The translations under genes were made by a program, and so were the position numbers. Below, in pieces: positions 9,213-18,413 of a DNA stretch of 64,000 nt. How positions within the stretch are numbered: the stretch's first letter is position 1; every line of letters begins with the position of its first letter. Source of the stretch: Shimia_B sp038525525 (GTDB lineage: Bacteria > Pseudomonadota > Alphaproteobacteria > Rhodobacterales > Rhodobacteraceae); the NCBI GenBank assembly GCA_038525525.1, contig JBCBHO010000001.1:248001-312000 (forward strand), written 5' to 3'. The notes under the pieces are model-generated. The model was not told the origin of the DNA, ran no database searches, and saw nothing but the letters and a program-made list of their open reading frames with translations.

Positions 9213-10649
9213 CTACTCTGGCATGTCGAAGACCTGACCGGGATAGATCAGATCGGGGTCGCGGATGCGGTCCCGGTTGGCCTCAAAGACCTTCACGTAG
9301 AGGATGCCCCGCCCATAGGTCTCGCGCGCCATGGCCCAGAGCGTCGATCCCGGTTGCACGGTCATGACGTCGGGGCGAAGCGCGCCCAGCGCGACGGCCC
9401 CTGTCTCCAGCGCGCCTGGGTCAACGGTCGCCATCTCGATGATGCCGGTCTCGGTGGGCGGCTCCTCGGCGGCGAGCTCGGCCACGACCTCGGGATCTTC
9501 GCGTTTGAAGGGGGTCTCCACCCGCGAGGTAACCTCGCCCTCGGTCGAGACCTCGTCCACCCGCAGCGTGTAAATGCCCGTGTCGACATCGGGGAGCGCG
9601 GTGCGCCAGCTGCCGTCCGGTGCGATGGGGGATGTCGTGATGGGCTCGTCATCGAGGTAGATGCGCACGAAGCCCGCCCCCTCCCCGCGCCCGCCGAGGC
9701 TCACATCGCCCGCGTCGTCATAGGTGATCGTGTCGAGGGCGACGCTGGTCATGGCGTTCGGGCTCTGGACGACGCGGAGCCCGTCTTCATCGGCGAGGAG
9801 GACGCGCGGCTCAGCCGTGGCGGGGGCCGCCGAGGTCAGGGGCGCCGCAGCCTGCGAGGCGATCTCGGGCGCATCGCCCGTCTCGAGGCTGGCCAGCGCC
9901 TCTGGCGCGTCGGACCTGCTCACGCCCGTGGGTGCGGGGCCCGACTCCTCCGCCATCGCCGTGGCCGCGGGGCCGGTGGCCGGGACGGTCGGGGCAATTT
10001 CATCTGGAGCGTCCTGCTCGACCGTGGGCTCGGCCATGGCGATGGCCTGTGGCGCCCCGGCCACGCGCGGGACGACAGGCTCCACGAAAAGCGCGTTGAG
10101 CGAAGCGAGCTCCTGCCCGCTCTTCCGCGCCATGAGCGTCAGCGACTGCGTGGCCTCCGAGGCGGGCACCGTGACGAAAGCCGCGAAGCGGCCCCCGCCA
10201 TCGGCGGTCACCGCTGCCAGAAGCGCGCCGTCGAGTAGAATGTCGATATCCGCGCCGGGGGCCGCGCGGCCTGCGAGCAGCGCCGCGCCGTCTGCCTCCA
10301 CGCGCACCGTGTCAAAGCTCGGGCGAGCCATGTCAGGCTCCGGCTCAGCCCCATCCGTAACCGCATCCGCGCGGGCCGTCTGTTCCGCCTCCTGCGGCGC
10401 TGCCTCGGGCGCATCCATCTCCTCTGGGTCTGCCGGGGGCGCATCTGCCACCGTCACGGGTTCGGAGCCACGTTGCGGGGTCGCAGGAGCAGGCGCTGTC
10501 GCGTGGGGGGCCACGGCTGTGACCTCCCAGCCCCGAGGCGCCTCCCCCTCTGTCTGGAGCAAAAGGACTGCAAGGAGAGCCACCGCACTCACGGTCACGC
10601 CGCCGATAATCAGCACGCTGCGCTGTGATGCGCGTCCGGTCGCTGCCAT
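9213..10649 (-). CDS. LysM-domain protein with single N-terminal membrane anchor
   Basis: 478 residues. One membrane helix at about 12-30, then a long Pro/Ala/Glu-rich low-complexity linker (about 35-120 and 190-290), two Ig-like or adhesion-type segments (for example GRAAPGADIDILLDG and GRGEGAGFVRIYLDDEPI), and a C-terminal LysM domain (about 428-478: VQPGSTLWAMARETYGRG... LIYPGQVFDMP) that should bind peptidoglycan. This layout is common in Rhodobacterales and has no firm function. Its ATG is 125 bp from the divergent LOG gene, so the region between holds both promoters. Confidence 0.82.
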   Translation of the reverse strand: MAATGRASQRSVLIIGGVTVSAVALLAVLLLQTEGEAPRGWEVTAVAPHATAPAPATPQRGSEPVTVADAPPADPEEMDAPEAAPQEAEQTARADAVTDGAEPEPDMARPSFDTVRVEADGAALLAGRAAPGADIDILLDGALLAAVTADGGGRFAAFVTVPASEATQSLTLMARKSGQELASLNALFVEPVVPRVAGAPQAIAMAEPTVEQDAPDEIAPTVPATGPAATAMAEESGPAPTGVSRSDAPEALASLETGDAPEIASQAAAPLTSAAPATAEPRVLLADEDGLRVVQSPNAMTSVALDTITYDDAGDVSLGGRGEGAGFVRIYLDDEPITTSPIAPDGSWRTALPDVDTGIYTLRVDEVSTEGEVTSRVETPFKREDPEVVAELAAEEPPTETGIIEMATVDPGALETGAVALGALRPDVMTVQPGSTLWAMARETYGRGILYVKVFEANRDRIRDPDLIYPGQVFDMPE

Positions 10650-10774
10650 GCTCTGTCTCCCCCCGACGCGCGGGGTTGCCCTCCAGAGCCCCCGCCGTCA
10701 TGTTGCTGCGAAGCCTAGACTTTCTGCCCTGCAGGGTCAAAGCCCCCACACCTTGAATTGAGGACGACTGCGCC

Positions 10775-11332
10775 ATGGCTGCCACTTCCGTCTCGCTCTG
10801 CGTCTTTTGCGGCTCCCGGCCCGGCGCGGACCCGGCCTATGTGGCCGCCGCGCAGGCGCTGGGCGCGGGGCTCGGCGCGCGCGGCTGGCGGCTCGTCTAC
10901 GGTGCGGGAGACGTCGGGCTCATAGGCGAGGTGGCGCGAGCAAGTATAGAGGCCGGCGCCGATACGTTCGGCGTCATCCCCGAACACCTGGTGCGCATGG
11001 AAGTCGGCAAGGTCGACCTCGGCAAGTACATCGTCACCGAGACGATGCACGAGCGCAAAAAGGTCATGTTCATGAATGCTAACGCCATCGCGATCCTGCC
11101 CGGCGGGGCCGGCTCGCTCGACGAGTTCTTCGAAGTGCTCACCTGGGCGCAGCTCGGTCTCCACGGCAAGCCCATCGTGCTCATCGACATCGCGGGCTAC
11201 TGGCAGCCCCTCGTGACCCTGATCGAGCACGTGATCGAGCAGGGCTTCGCGGCGGCGAGCCTGCGCGATCTCTTCGATGTCACCCCCGACGTCGAGAGCG
11301 CGCTCGCGCACGTGGAGAAGACGCTGGCCTAG
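10775..11332 (+). CDS. LOG-family protein (TIGR00730, putative cytokinin-type nucleotide phosphoribohydrolase)
   Basis: 185 residues with a Rossmann-like fold: N-terminal SLCVFCGSRPG, GAGDVGLIGEVA, and the family signature PGGAGSLDEFFE (usually PGGxGTxxE). Homologues hydrolyse nucleoside 5'-monophosphates to base and ribose phosphate; many annotated lysine decarboxylases belong here wrongly. The catalytic Arg/Glu pair is present (ERKKVMF and the signature Glu). Its stop codon overlaps that of the convergent metallophosphoesterase gene. Confidence 0.9.
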   Translation: MAATSVSLCVFCGSRPGADPAYVAAAQALGAGLGARGWRLVYGAGDVGLIGEVARASIEAGADTFGVIPEHLVRMEVGKVDLGKYIVTETMHERKKVMFMNANAIAILPGGAGSLDEFFEVLTWAQLGLHGKPIVLIDIAGYWQPLVTLIEHVIEQGFAAASLRDLFDVTPDVESALAHVEKTLA

Positions 11333-12204
11333 CCATCCTCCCCGCGCACGGTCACAACCGTGATCTCGGGGGGCATGTTGAAGCGCACGGGGTATTCGGA
11401 ACAGCCGATCCCGCCCGAGACGACCATGCGCTGCGCACCGTGGGCGTAAACGCCATAGGCGTATTTCTCGCAGCCCACCCACCAAATCACCGGTGACTTC
11501 CCGAAGAGCCGGATCTGTCCACCATGGGTATGGCCCGACAGCGTGAGCACGACCTGCTCGGGAAGGTCGGGGAAGATGTCGGGCTCGTGGGCCAGGAGAA
11601 TGGCGGGCGCATCATCGCTCACCTGCTCCAGCGCGGCGTCGAGATCGTCGAACCCGTCAACCTTGGGGTCCGGCGAGAGCGGGCGCTGGTCGGCGAGGCC
11701 CAGAAGCCAGAATGCATCGGGGCCTTCGCGGAGCCGCACCGCCTCGTTGTCGAGATGGGGGATCGCATGGTCGCTCAGCGCCTGCGCCGTCGCGGTGGGC
11801 CGCCCTTCCGGGTAGGCCTGCCTGTCCTGCCACCAATCGTGGTTCCCGAGGACACTGTAGGTGCCAAGCGGGGCCGTGAAGGCCTTGAGCGCGCCGATGA
11901 TGTCGGGCACGGGCAGCCGCCCGACCGTGTAGGCGTGCGCGGCCGCGTAATCGCCGAGGAGGACGGCCACATCCCCCGCCTCCGCCTGCGCGCGCCGCAC
12001 GATGCGGTGCACACGGCGCAGCGGCAGGTGCGGCGCCCCGGCATGGAGATCGGAGATAATGACGATCCGGAGCGGCTCGCGCTTGCCCCATCCCTCAAGC
12101 GGCAGATCGTAGCGCACCACCCGGAGCCGCCATGCCGGCTCGATCCAAGCCGCGTAAACGAAAAGGGCCAGCAGCAGTACCGCCAGCCCAATCAGGATGC
12201 TCAC
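11329..12204 (-). CDS. Membrane-anchored metallophosphoesterase
   Basis: 291 residues from a GTG start at 12204, which places a membrane helix (SILIGLAVLLLALFVYAAW) at the very N-terminus. The open frame runs further upstream but would then overlap sodB. All calcineurin-like metal motifs are present: SDLHAG, GDYAA, GNHDWW, and SGHTHGGQ. The relatives are YkuE/YaeI-type phosphohydrolases acting on the membrane surface, some on UDP-diacylglucosamine or lipids. It starts 11 bp after the sodB stop and is probably cotranscribed with it. Confidence 0.88.
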   Translation of the reverse strand: MSILIGLAVLLLALFVYAAWIEPAWRLRVVRYDLPLEGWGKREPLRIVIISDLHAGAPHLPLRRVHRIVRRAQAEAGDVAVLLGDYAAAHAYTVGRLPVPDIIGALKAFTAPLGTYSVLGNHDWWQDRQAYPEGRPTATAQALSDHAIPHLDNEAVRLREGPDAFWLLGLADQRPLSPDPKVDGFDDLDAALEQVSDDAPAILLAHEPDIFPDLPEQVVLTLSGHTHGGQIRLFGKSPVIWWVGCEKYAYGVYAHGAQRMVVSGGIGCSEYPVRFNMPPEITVVTVRGEDG

Positions 12205-12215
12205 CGAGGACGGCC

Positions 12216-12815
12216 TTACATGCGGGAGGCGACGTTTTCCCAGTTCACGAGGTTGTCGAGGAAGTTGGCGAGGTATTTCGGACGCGCATTGCGGAAGTCG
12301 ATGTAGTAGGAATGCTCCCACACGTCGCAGCCGAGGAGCGCCGTTTGCCCGAAGCAGACAGGGTTCACGCCGTTCTCGGTCTTTGTGACTTTGAGCGCGC
12401 CGTCCTTGTCCTTGACGAGCCACGCCCAGCCGGAGCCGAACTGCCCTGCGCCCGCGGCGGAAAACTCCTGCTTGAACTGGTCGACGGAGCCGAACGTGTC
12501 CTTCAGTGCGGCTTCGAGCTCGCCGGGCATCTTTGAGTCGCCCGGGCCCATCATCTCCCAGAACTGGTTGTGGTTCCAAAGCTGGGACATGTTGTTGAAG
12601 ATGCCGTTCTGCGCCACGGCGTGCGCGTCGTAGGTGCCGACGATGATCTCCTCGAGGGTCTTGCCCTCCCACTCCGTGCCCGCGATCGCCTTGTTGCCGT
12701 TGTCGACATAGGCCTTGTGGTGCAGGTCGTGGTGATACTCCAGCGTCTCCTTCGACATGCCCTTGTCGGCAAGCGCGTCGTGGGCATAGGGAAGATCGGG
12801 AAGCTCGAACGCCAT
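12216..12815 (-). CDS. sodB: Superoxide dismutase (Fe/Mn family)
   Basis: 199 residues, full length for the family. Metal ligands are seen in EYHHDLHH (H28), QLWNHNQFW and DVWEHSYYIDF. It converts superoxide to hydrogen peroxide and oxygen in the cytoplasm. The residues NNMSQLWNHNQFW and GQFGSGWAWLV agree with the iron-type SodB branch, but metal choice cannot be settled by eye. A good ribosome site (AAGGAG) precedes the ATG. It sits just downstream of the sarcosine oxidase operon, whose enzyme makes hydrogen peroxide, but has its own likely promoter. Confidence 0.95.
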   Translation of the reverse strand: MAFELPDLPYAHDALADKGMSKETLEYHHDLHHKAYVDNGNKAIAGTEWEGKTLEEIIVGTYDAHAVAQNGIFNNMSQLWNHNQFWEMMGPGDSKMPGELEAALKDTFGSVDQFKQEFSAAGAGQFGSGWAWLVKDKDGALKVTKTENGVNPVCFGQTALLGCDVWEHSYYIDFRNARPKYLANFLDNLVNWENVASRM

Positions 12816-12850
12816 GGGAGGCTCCTTGAATGCTTTGATAGTCGTGCGCT

Positions 12851-12880
12851 TCTATGTCGCCGCGATTTGCATAAGGTCAA
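12851..12880 (-). promoter_or_regulatory. Candidate sodB promoter
   Basis: On the minus strand TTGACC (12875-12880) is followed after 18 bp by CATAGA (12851-12856), about 36 bp before the sodB ATG. The -35 is strong, the -10 is poor. Confidence 0.35.
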
Positions 12881-12937
12881 GGGCAGCGGCAGGCCTCCGC
12901 CCTCGCGCTCCCTTCGCCCAATGGCGCGCGGCTGCGG

Positions 12938-13471
12938 TCAGAAATGGCCCACTGGGGCGGCGGCGTCATTGGCGTTTTCGAGCACCGCCCAGACATAATC
13001 TGTCACCGAGCGGAAGGCGATGAGCTCGGCGCGGTCCGGCGCGACCATGCCAACGGCGCAGGGCACCTGCGCGAGCCGCGTGCGTCGGAACCGGCCCACG
13101 TCGAAATCGCGGAAATCCACGGGAGAGAGCTTGGCCAGCACCTCCCGGATGTTGACGCCAGTGAGTTCGATGACACAGCGCGCGTCGGAGACGTCCGCCA
13201 CGAGGTGATGGGTGCCCGCGAGCGCGGCCCTCAGCGCGGTGATATCCTCCGCCACCGCCCCGTGAGGCGCCATGAGGAGGACTTCATCGGGAGACATCCA
13301 CGCCGCCATCCGCGCGCCTGCCACCGTGAGGCGCCCGCGCTTGGGCATGGGCACGCCCGCCTCCACCGCCTTGCGGAGCGAGGCGTCGTCCAGATCGCCG
13401 CGGAGCGTAATCATCCCGCGTGTCGGCATCTCCCGCAGCCGCACGAGGCCCTCGTGGATCCGCTCAGACAT
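12938..13471 (-). CDS. soxG: Sarcosine oxidase gamma subunit
   Basis: 177 residues of the SoxG family, related to the folate-binding GcvT fold (for example ARCVIELTGVNIREVLAKLSPVDF and RTRLAQVPCAVGMV). In the heterotetrameric enzyme it packs against alpha and helps hold the complex in which sarcosine is oxidised to glycine with transfer of the one-carbon unit to tetrahydrofolate. Its start overlaps the soxA stop by 8 nt, so it is the last gene of soxB-small ORF-soxD-soxA-soxG. Confidence 0.9.
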   Translation of the reverse strand: MSERIHEGLVRLREMPTRGMITLRGDLDDASLRKAVEAGVPMPKRGRLTVAGARMAAWMSPDEVLLMAPHGAVAEDITALRAALAGTHHLVADVSDARCVIELTGVNIREVLAKLSPVDFRDFDVGRFRRTRLAQVPCAVGMVAPDRAELIAFRSVTDYVWAVLENANDAAAPVGHF

Positions 13472-16442
13472 TCTGCTTCTCCCCGTCCGGGTCGTAGAAG
13501 ACCGGGCTCACGATCCGGGCCTTGACCTCCGTGCCGTCGACCTTGGGGAAGGTGAGCGTCTCGCCCATGCGCTCGGGCCCCTTGTGCACGAGCCCCATGG
13601 CGATCCCGCGCCCGAGCGTGGGGGAATGGTAGGTGGAGGTGACACGCCCCTGCATGTTGCGCTGCCCGTTCTCATTGGTGCCCTCGGCCACGGCATAGGC
13701 GCCATCGGGCAGAACCGAGCCATCGAAGGTCTCGAGCCCGACAAGCTGCCAGCGATCGGGATTGTCCATGTGGGTCCGCGCCTGCGCGCGTTTGCCGAGA
13801 TAGTCGTCCTTCTTCTTCGAGAGCGCCCAGTGCAGGCCGAGATCCTGCGGGATCACCGTCCCGTCGGTCTCGTCGCCGATCATGATGAAGCCCTTCTCGG
13901 CCCGCATGATGTGGAGCGCCTCCGTCCCGTAGGGCATCACGCCGAAGACCTCGCCCGCCTCCAGCAGCGCGTCCCAGAGCGCGCGGCCCTGCCCTGCGGG
14001 CACGGCGACCTCGTAGCTGAGCTCCCCGCTGAAGCTGATGCGGTAGGCGCGCACGTCGAAGCCGCCGATCGTGCCGTCCGCCCAGGCCATGAAAGGCAGC
14101 GCCTCGGCGCTCACATCCATGCCGCCAAGCGCCTCGAGCACCTTGCGCGCGTTGGGGCCGACCACGGCAATCTGCGCGTATTGCTCGGTGACGTTGGCCG
14201 TGTAGACCTTCCAGTCCCACCACTCCGTCTGGAGCCATTCTTCCATGTGCCCGTGGATGCGGTCTGCGCCGCCAGTGGTGGTGTGGCAAAGCCACGTGTC
14301 CTCGTCCAGGCGCGCCACGACGCCGTCGTCGATGAGGAAGCCGTTTTCCGAGCACATGAGCCCATAGCGGCAGCGCCCGGGCTTCAGGGTCGACATCATG
14401 TTGGTGTACATCATGTCGAGGAACTTGCCCGCATCCGGGCCGGTCACGATGATCTTGCCCAGCGTGGATGCATCAAGCAACCCAAGGGCTTGCCGGGTGT
14501 TCTTCACCTCTCGCGCCACGGCCTCTTCGACGCTCTCACCCGCGCGGAGGAAGGTGTATGGCCGCCGCCAATGCCCCACCGGCTCCCAATGGGCACCGTT
14601 CGCCTCGTGCCAGTCGTGCAGCGGCGTCTTCCGCAAAGGCTGGAAGATCTCGCCCCGCGCCTCGCCCGCGATGGAGCCCATGGAGATGGGCGTATAGGGC
14701 GGGCGGAAGGTGGTGGTGCCCACGGCGGGAATGTCGGTGCCGAGCTCATTCGCCAGGACCGCCAGCCCGTTGATATTGCTGAGCTTCCCCTGATCGGTGG
14801 CCATGCCGAGCGTGGTGTAGCGCTTGGCATGCTCTACACTCTCGAAGCCCTCCCGCGCCGCGAGCTGCACGTCCGAGACCTTCACGTCGTTCTGAAAATC
14901 GAGCCACGCCTTGGCGCGCAGCTTGTAGCTCGCCCCCTGCGGCATCATCCAGACGGGCTCCAGCGGGGCATGGGCAGGCTCCTCGGCGAAGGGTACGTCG
15001 CCGCCACCGGCCGCTTCTGTCGCATCCGCGAGCACGCTCGCCGTTGTCAGAGGCCCCGAGGCCGCACCCGCCGTCGTCACGAAGGGCATGCCGTCCGCGC
15101 CGGTGGGCCCCCGCGCGGGATCGGGGCGGAACATCGCCGCCTCCTCGTCCCACAGGAGCTTGCCGCCACAATGGCTCCAGAGATGCACGACCGGGGACCA
15201 GCCGCCCGACATCGCCACGCAGTCGCAGGCGATCTCCTCGAGCGCCGCGCCCTCGCCCGCCTGCGCGCAGAGCGCCACACCCGTGACGCGCTTGCCACCG
15301 TGGACGTGGGCGATGCCTTTGCCCGTCTCGATGCGGATGCCACGCTTGCGCGCCTCATCGGCCAGGGCACCACCCCCGCCCGCGCGCGCATCGATGATGG
15401 CGGGCACGTCGAGGCCCGCCTCCTTGAGCGCGAGCGCGGTGCGGTAGGCATCGTCGTTGTTCGTCACGATCACCGTGCGGTCGCCCAGCGAGACGCCCCA
15501 GTTCACCACGTAGTCGCGCAACGCCGAAGCGAGCACCACGCCGGGCACGTCATTGCCGGCAAAGCTCAAGGGCCGCTCGATGGCGCCGGTGGCCGCGATG
15601 ATGTGGCCCGCGCGGATGCGCCAGAGCCTGTGCCGCGGCCCTGCCTCTCCGGGTGCGTGATCCGAAAGCCGCTCATACCCAAGGGCATAGCCGTGATCGT
15701 AGACGCCCGCCCCCATCGTCCGCGCACGGCGCTTGACGTTGGGCATGGCGTCGAGTTCAGCAAGCGCCGCGCTCACCCAGGCCTCCGCAGGCTGGCCGTC
15801 GATGACCGCGCCGTCGACCACGGCGCGCCCGCCCCAATGGGCAGTCTGTTCGAAGAGGAGCACCTCGCGCCCGGCCCGCCCCGCCGTGAGCGCGGCCTGT
15901 AGCCCCGCGATCCCGCCGCCCACGATCAGCAGGTCGCAATGGACGTGGAAATGCTCGTAGGTGCTGGCGTCGCGCGCCTTCGGCGCTTTCCCGAGCCCGG
16001 CGGACTGGCGAATGAACGGCTCATAGATGTGCTTCCAGAAGGGGCGCGGATGGATGAACATCTTGTAGTAGAAGCCCGCCGGCAGGAACCGGGCGAGCCG
16101 CGCGTTGATGGCGCCCACGTCGAATTCGAGCGAGGGGAAATGGTTCTGCGAGGCGGCCTCGAGCCCGTCGAAAAGCTCCGTCATGGTGCCCCGCGCATTG
16201 GGCTCGAACTGGCCCTCCTGCCCCAGGTTGAAGAGCGCGTTGGGCTCGGACGCGTCCGAGGTCACAACGCTGCGCGGGCGGTGATATTTGAAGCTCCGGC
16301 CCATGAGCATCTGATCGTTGGCCAGCAGGGCCGAGGCGAGGGTATCGCCCGATAGCCCCTTCAACCGCTTGCCGTTGAATGTGAAGTCCACCGGCTTGGC
16401 GCGGTCGAGGAGCCGCCCTCCGGTCTTGAGCCGCGTGCTCAT
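13464..16442 (-). CDS. soxA: Sarcosine oxidase alpha subunit
   Basis: 992 residues from the ATG at 16442; the open frame extends upstream but that part lies in soxD, and this ATG overlaps the soxD stop (ATGA). Order of domains: an N-terminal 2Fe-2S-ferredoxin-like fold without the cysteines (SFKYHRPRSV, about residue 50), an NAD-binding Rossmann module (VGGGIAGLQAALTAGRAG, about 170), a second dinucleotide-binding part, and a C-terminal GcvT-type tetrahydrofolate-binding domain (about 600-990, with MRAEKGFIMIGDETDGT). The subunit carries NAD and passes the iminium/formaldehyde product to folate. Confidence 0.95.
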   Translation of the reverse strand: MSTRLKTGGRLLDRAKPVDFTFNGKRLKGLSGDTLASALLANDQMLMGRSFKYHRPRSVVTSDASEPNALFNLGQEGQFEPNARGTMTELFDGLEAASQNHFPSLEFDVGAINARLARFLPAGFYYKMFIHPRPFWKHIYEPFIRQSAGLGKAPKARDASTYEHFHVHCDLLIVGGGIAGLQAALTAGRAGREVLLFEQTAHWGGRAVVDGAVIDGQPAEAWVSAALAELDAMPNVKRRARTMGAGVYDHGYALGYERLSDHAPGEAGPRHRLWRIRAGHIIAATGAIERPLSFAGNDVPGVVLASALRDYVVNWGVSLGDRTVIVTNNDDAYRTALALKEAGLDVPAIIDARAGGGGALADEARKRGIRIETGKGIAHVHGGKRVTGVALCAQAGEGAALEEIACDCVAMSGGWSPVVHLWSHCGGKLLWDEEAAMFRPDPARGPTGADGMPFVTTAGAASGPLTTASVLADATEAAGGGDVPFAEEPAHAPLEPVWMMPQGASYKLRAKAWLDFQNDVKVSDVQLAAREGFESVEHAKRYTTLGMATDQGKLSNINGLAVLANELGTDIPAVGTTTFRPPYTPISMGSIAGEARGEIFQPLRKTPLHDWHEANGAHWEPVGHWRRPYTFLRAGESVEEAVAREVKNTRQALGLLDASTLGKIIVTGPDAGKFLDMMYTNMMSTLKPGRCRYGLMCSENGFLIDDGVVARLDEDTWLCHTTTGGADRIHGHMEEWLQTEWWDWKVYTANVTEQYAQIAVVGPNARKVLEALGGMDVSAEALPFMAWADGTIGGFDVRAYRISFSGELSYEVAVPAGQGRALWDALLEAGEVFGVMPYGTEALHIMRAEKGFIMIGDETDGTVIPQDLGLHWALSKKKDDYLGKRAQARTHMDNPDRWQLVGLETFDGSVLPDGAYAVAEGTNENGQRNMQGRVTSTYHSPTLGRGIAMGLVHKGPERMGETLTFPKVDGTEVKARIVSPVFYDPDGEKQNV

Positions 16443-16762
16443 GACGGCACCTCCCAGTCCGGGCGGCGCGCCGCGATGGCCTCGTGGATTTCTTTTGGGG
16501 GCGCGGTGACCTGCGCGGAATAGGTCCCGAAGACCTCGTTCGTGGCCGTGCAGCGCGCGGCGTGGAACCACTTTCCGCAGCCTGACGCGCAGCGCCAGCG
16601 TTCGAAATGGACGCCCTTCGGGTTCTGCCGGTGGAAGAGGTAGGCCTCGAACTCGCCCTCTGAGCTCCCCGGCCCGAAGCGGGTCAGGTGCGCCTCGCCG
16701 CCGGGCGCGAGTTCGGTTTCGTCCTTGGCTTCACCGCAGGACGGGCATGTGAGCATCAGCAT
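16439..16762 (-). CDS. soxD: Sarcosine oxidase delta subunit (zinc-binding)
   Basis: 107 residues. Zinc-site cysteines are visible in CPSCGE at the N-terminus and in RCASGCGKWFHAARC. SoxD is the small zinc subunit of heterotetrameric sarcosine oxidase. The start could be either of two close ATGs (residue 1 or residue 3); MLTCPSCGE is the usual N-terminus. It overlaps soxA by 4 nt. Confidence 0.93.
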   Translation of the reverse strand: MLMLTCPSCGEAKDETELAPGGEAHLTRFGPGSSEGEFEAYLFHRQNPKGVHFERWRCASGCGKWFHAARCTATNEVFGTYSAQVTAPPKEIHEAIAARRPDWEVPS

Positions 16763-16798
16763 GGCGCACCCCCGCGAGGCGCGCGCCGAAGAGCCGCC

Positions 16799-16954
16799 TC
16801 AGAAGTTCGTGTAGACCTGCACGGGCGGTTCGCCGTCGCTGCCAAGGCCTTCGCCCGTGAACATGACGACGCCAAGCATGATGGCCACGAGGCCGCCGAA
16901 GATGCCTGCGCCGAGCCCGGCGAAGGCAGGTGCGTTTCGCGTGATGAAACCCAT
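16799..16954 (-). CDS. Small membrane protein inside the sarcosine oxidase operon
   Basis: 51 residues from the ATG at 16954, with a strong ribosome site (GAGGAAGG) 5 bases upstream. One hydrophobic helix covers about residues 9-34, rich in Gly and Ala, and the short C-terminus is acidic/polar (GSDGEPPVQVYTNF). It lies between soxB (52 bp before) and soxD (36 bp after) on the same strand, so it should be cotranscribed with them. I do not recognise the family. It may be an accessory or membrane-tethering factor, or a small protein unrelated to the enzyme. The longer frame from 17038 has no comparable ribosome site and would overlap soxB. Confidence 0.65.
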   Translation of the reverse strand: MGFITRNAPAFAGLGAGIFGGLVAIMLGVVMFTGEGLGSDGEPPVQVYTNF

Positions 16955-17006
16955 GGAACCCTTCCTCGTTTCCCTGCCGGAACAGATAGGCGCACGAGAC
17001 CAGACA

Positions 17007-18251
17007 TCAATGTGCCACCCCCGCAGCCACGGATTCATCGATGAAGCGCCCGTCGCGGAAGCGGTCGAGGCCGAATTCAGCGGTGAGCGGCGAATGCCCC
17101 TTGGCCATGAGCTCGGCCATACCCCAGCCGGAGCCCGGGATCGCCTTGAACCCGCCCGTGCCCCAGCCGCAGTTTATGAAGCAATTCTCGAGCGGCGTCT
17201 TCGACAGGATCGGCGAACGGTCCCCGGTCATGTCCACGATGCCGCCCCACCAGCGCAGCATCTTGAGCCGCGAGATGATGGGGAAGGTCTCGATGAGCGC
17301 GCGGACGGTCTCCTCGACGTGGTGGAAGGAGCCGCGCTGGGTGTAATTGTTGAAGCCGTCCGCGCCGCCGCCGATCACCATCTCGCCCTTGTCGGACTGG
17401 CTCATGTAGCCATGCACGGTATTGGCCATGACAACGACATCCATGCAGGGCTTGATGGGCTCTGAGACGAGCGCCTGCAGCGCGACGCTCTCGATGGGCA
17501 GCCGGAAGCCTGCCATCTCCGCCAGAACGCCCGAATGCCCGGCGACGACGATGCCCAATTTCGAACATTTGATGGCGCCTTTGGTGGTCTCGACGCCCGA
17601 CACCTTTCCATTTTCCGACATCACGCCCGTGACTTCGCATTTCTGGATGATGTCCATGCCCATGTCCGAGCAGGCGCGCGCGTAGCCCCAGGCGACCGCG
17701 TCGTGGCGCGCCGTGCCGCCCCGCGGTTGCCAAAGCGCGCCGAGCACGGGATAGCGCGGCCCGTCGATGGAGATGATCGGGCAAAGCTCCTTCACCCGCT
17801 CGGGCCCGATATATTCGGTGGCCACGCCCTGCAGGGCGTTGGCATGGGCGGTGCGTTTGTAGCCGCGGATCTCGTGCTCCGTCTGGGCGAGCATCATGAC
17901 GCCGCGCGGGGAGAACATGACGTTGTAATTGAGGTCCTGGCTCAGGTCCTCGTAGAGCGACCGCGCCTTCTCGTAGATCGCCGCCGATGCGTCTTGGAGG
18001 TAGTTTGAGCGGATGATCGTCGTGTTGCGGCCGGTATTGCCGCCGCCGAGCCAGCCCTTCTCGATGACCGCAACGTTGGTGATCCCGAAATTCTTGCCGA
18101 GGTAGTAGGCCGTGGCGAGGCCGTGCCCCCCCGCGCCCACGATGACGACGTCATAGGCGGATTTGGGCTCCGGCGTCCGCCAGGCCCGCTCCCATCCGCT
18201 GTGAAAGCGCAACGCCTCCCGCGCGATGGCAAAGGCCGAGTAGCGTTTCAT
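17007..18251 (-). CDS. soxB: Sarcosine oxidase beta subunit
   Basis: 414 residues, full length. N-terminal FAD-binding Rossmann motif VGAGGHGLATAYYLG (about 35) followed by GGGNTGRNTTIIRSNYL, a DAO-family flavoprotein pattern; the C-terminus has the second FAD-contact region (GWGTGGFKAIPGSGWGMAELMA). SoxB holds the FAD and covalent FMN and is where sarcosine is oxidised and oxygen reduced to peroxide. First gene of the operon; its ATG is about 160 bp from the divergent ccmI. Confidence 0.95.
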   Translation of the reverse strand: MKRYSAFAIAREALRFHSGWERAWRTPEPKSAYDVVIVGAGGHGLATAYYLGKNFGITNVAVIEKGWLGGGNTGRNTTIIRSNYLQDASAAIYEKARSLYEDLSQDLNYNVMFSPRGVMMLAQTEHEIRGYKRTAHANALQGVATEYIGPERVKELCPIISIDGPRYPVLGALWQPRGGTARHDAVAWGYARACSDMGMDIIQKCEVTGVMSENGKVSGVETTKGAIKCSKLGIVVAGHSGVLAEMAGFRLPIESVALQALVSEPIKPCMDVVVMANTVHGYMSQSDKGEMVIGGGADGFNNYTQRGSFHHVEETVRALIETFPIISRLKMLRWWGGIVDMTGDRSPILSKTPLENCFINCGWGTGGFKAIPGSGWGMAELMAKGHSPLTAEFGLDRFRDGRFIDESVAAGVAH

Positions 18252-18413
18252 CCATGTCCCTCCTCAAGGCTCACCCGTTTTAGCCGCGCGTGCCCCTGCT
18301 CCATGACTATGAGCGTCAGGCCATCGCGTGGATGCGACATAGGCGCGTCGGGCGCTGCTCTTTCGGTTCCCGGATGCGTGGCTTACATGGGCGGCAACGG
18401 GAGAAAGCCACGC

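Noticed and set aside
12205..12672. Upstream extension of the metallophosphoesterase frame
   Set aside because: Covers the sodB coding region out of frame; GTG at 12204 places the membrane helix at the N-terminus.
13272..15902. 876-codon plus-strand frame
   Set aside because: Fully antisense to soxA with no recognisable domain.
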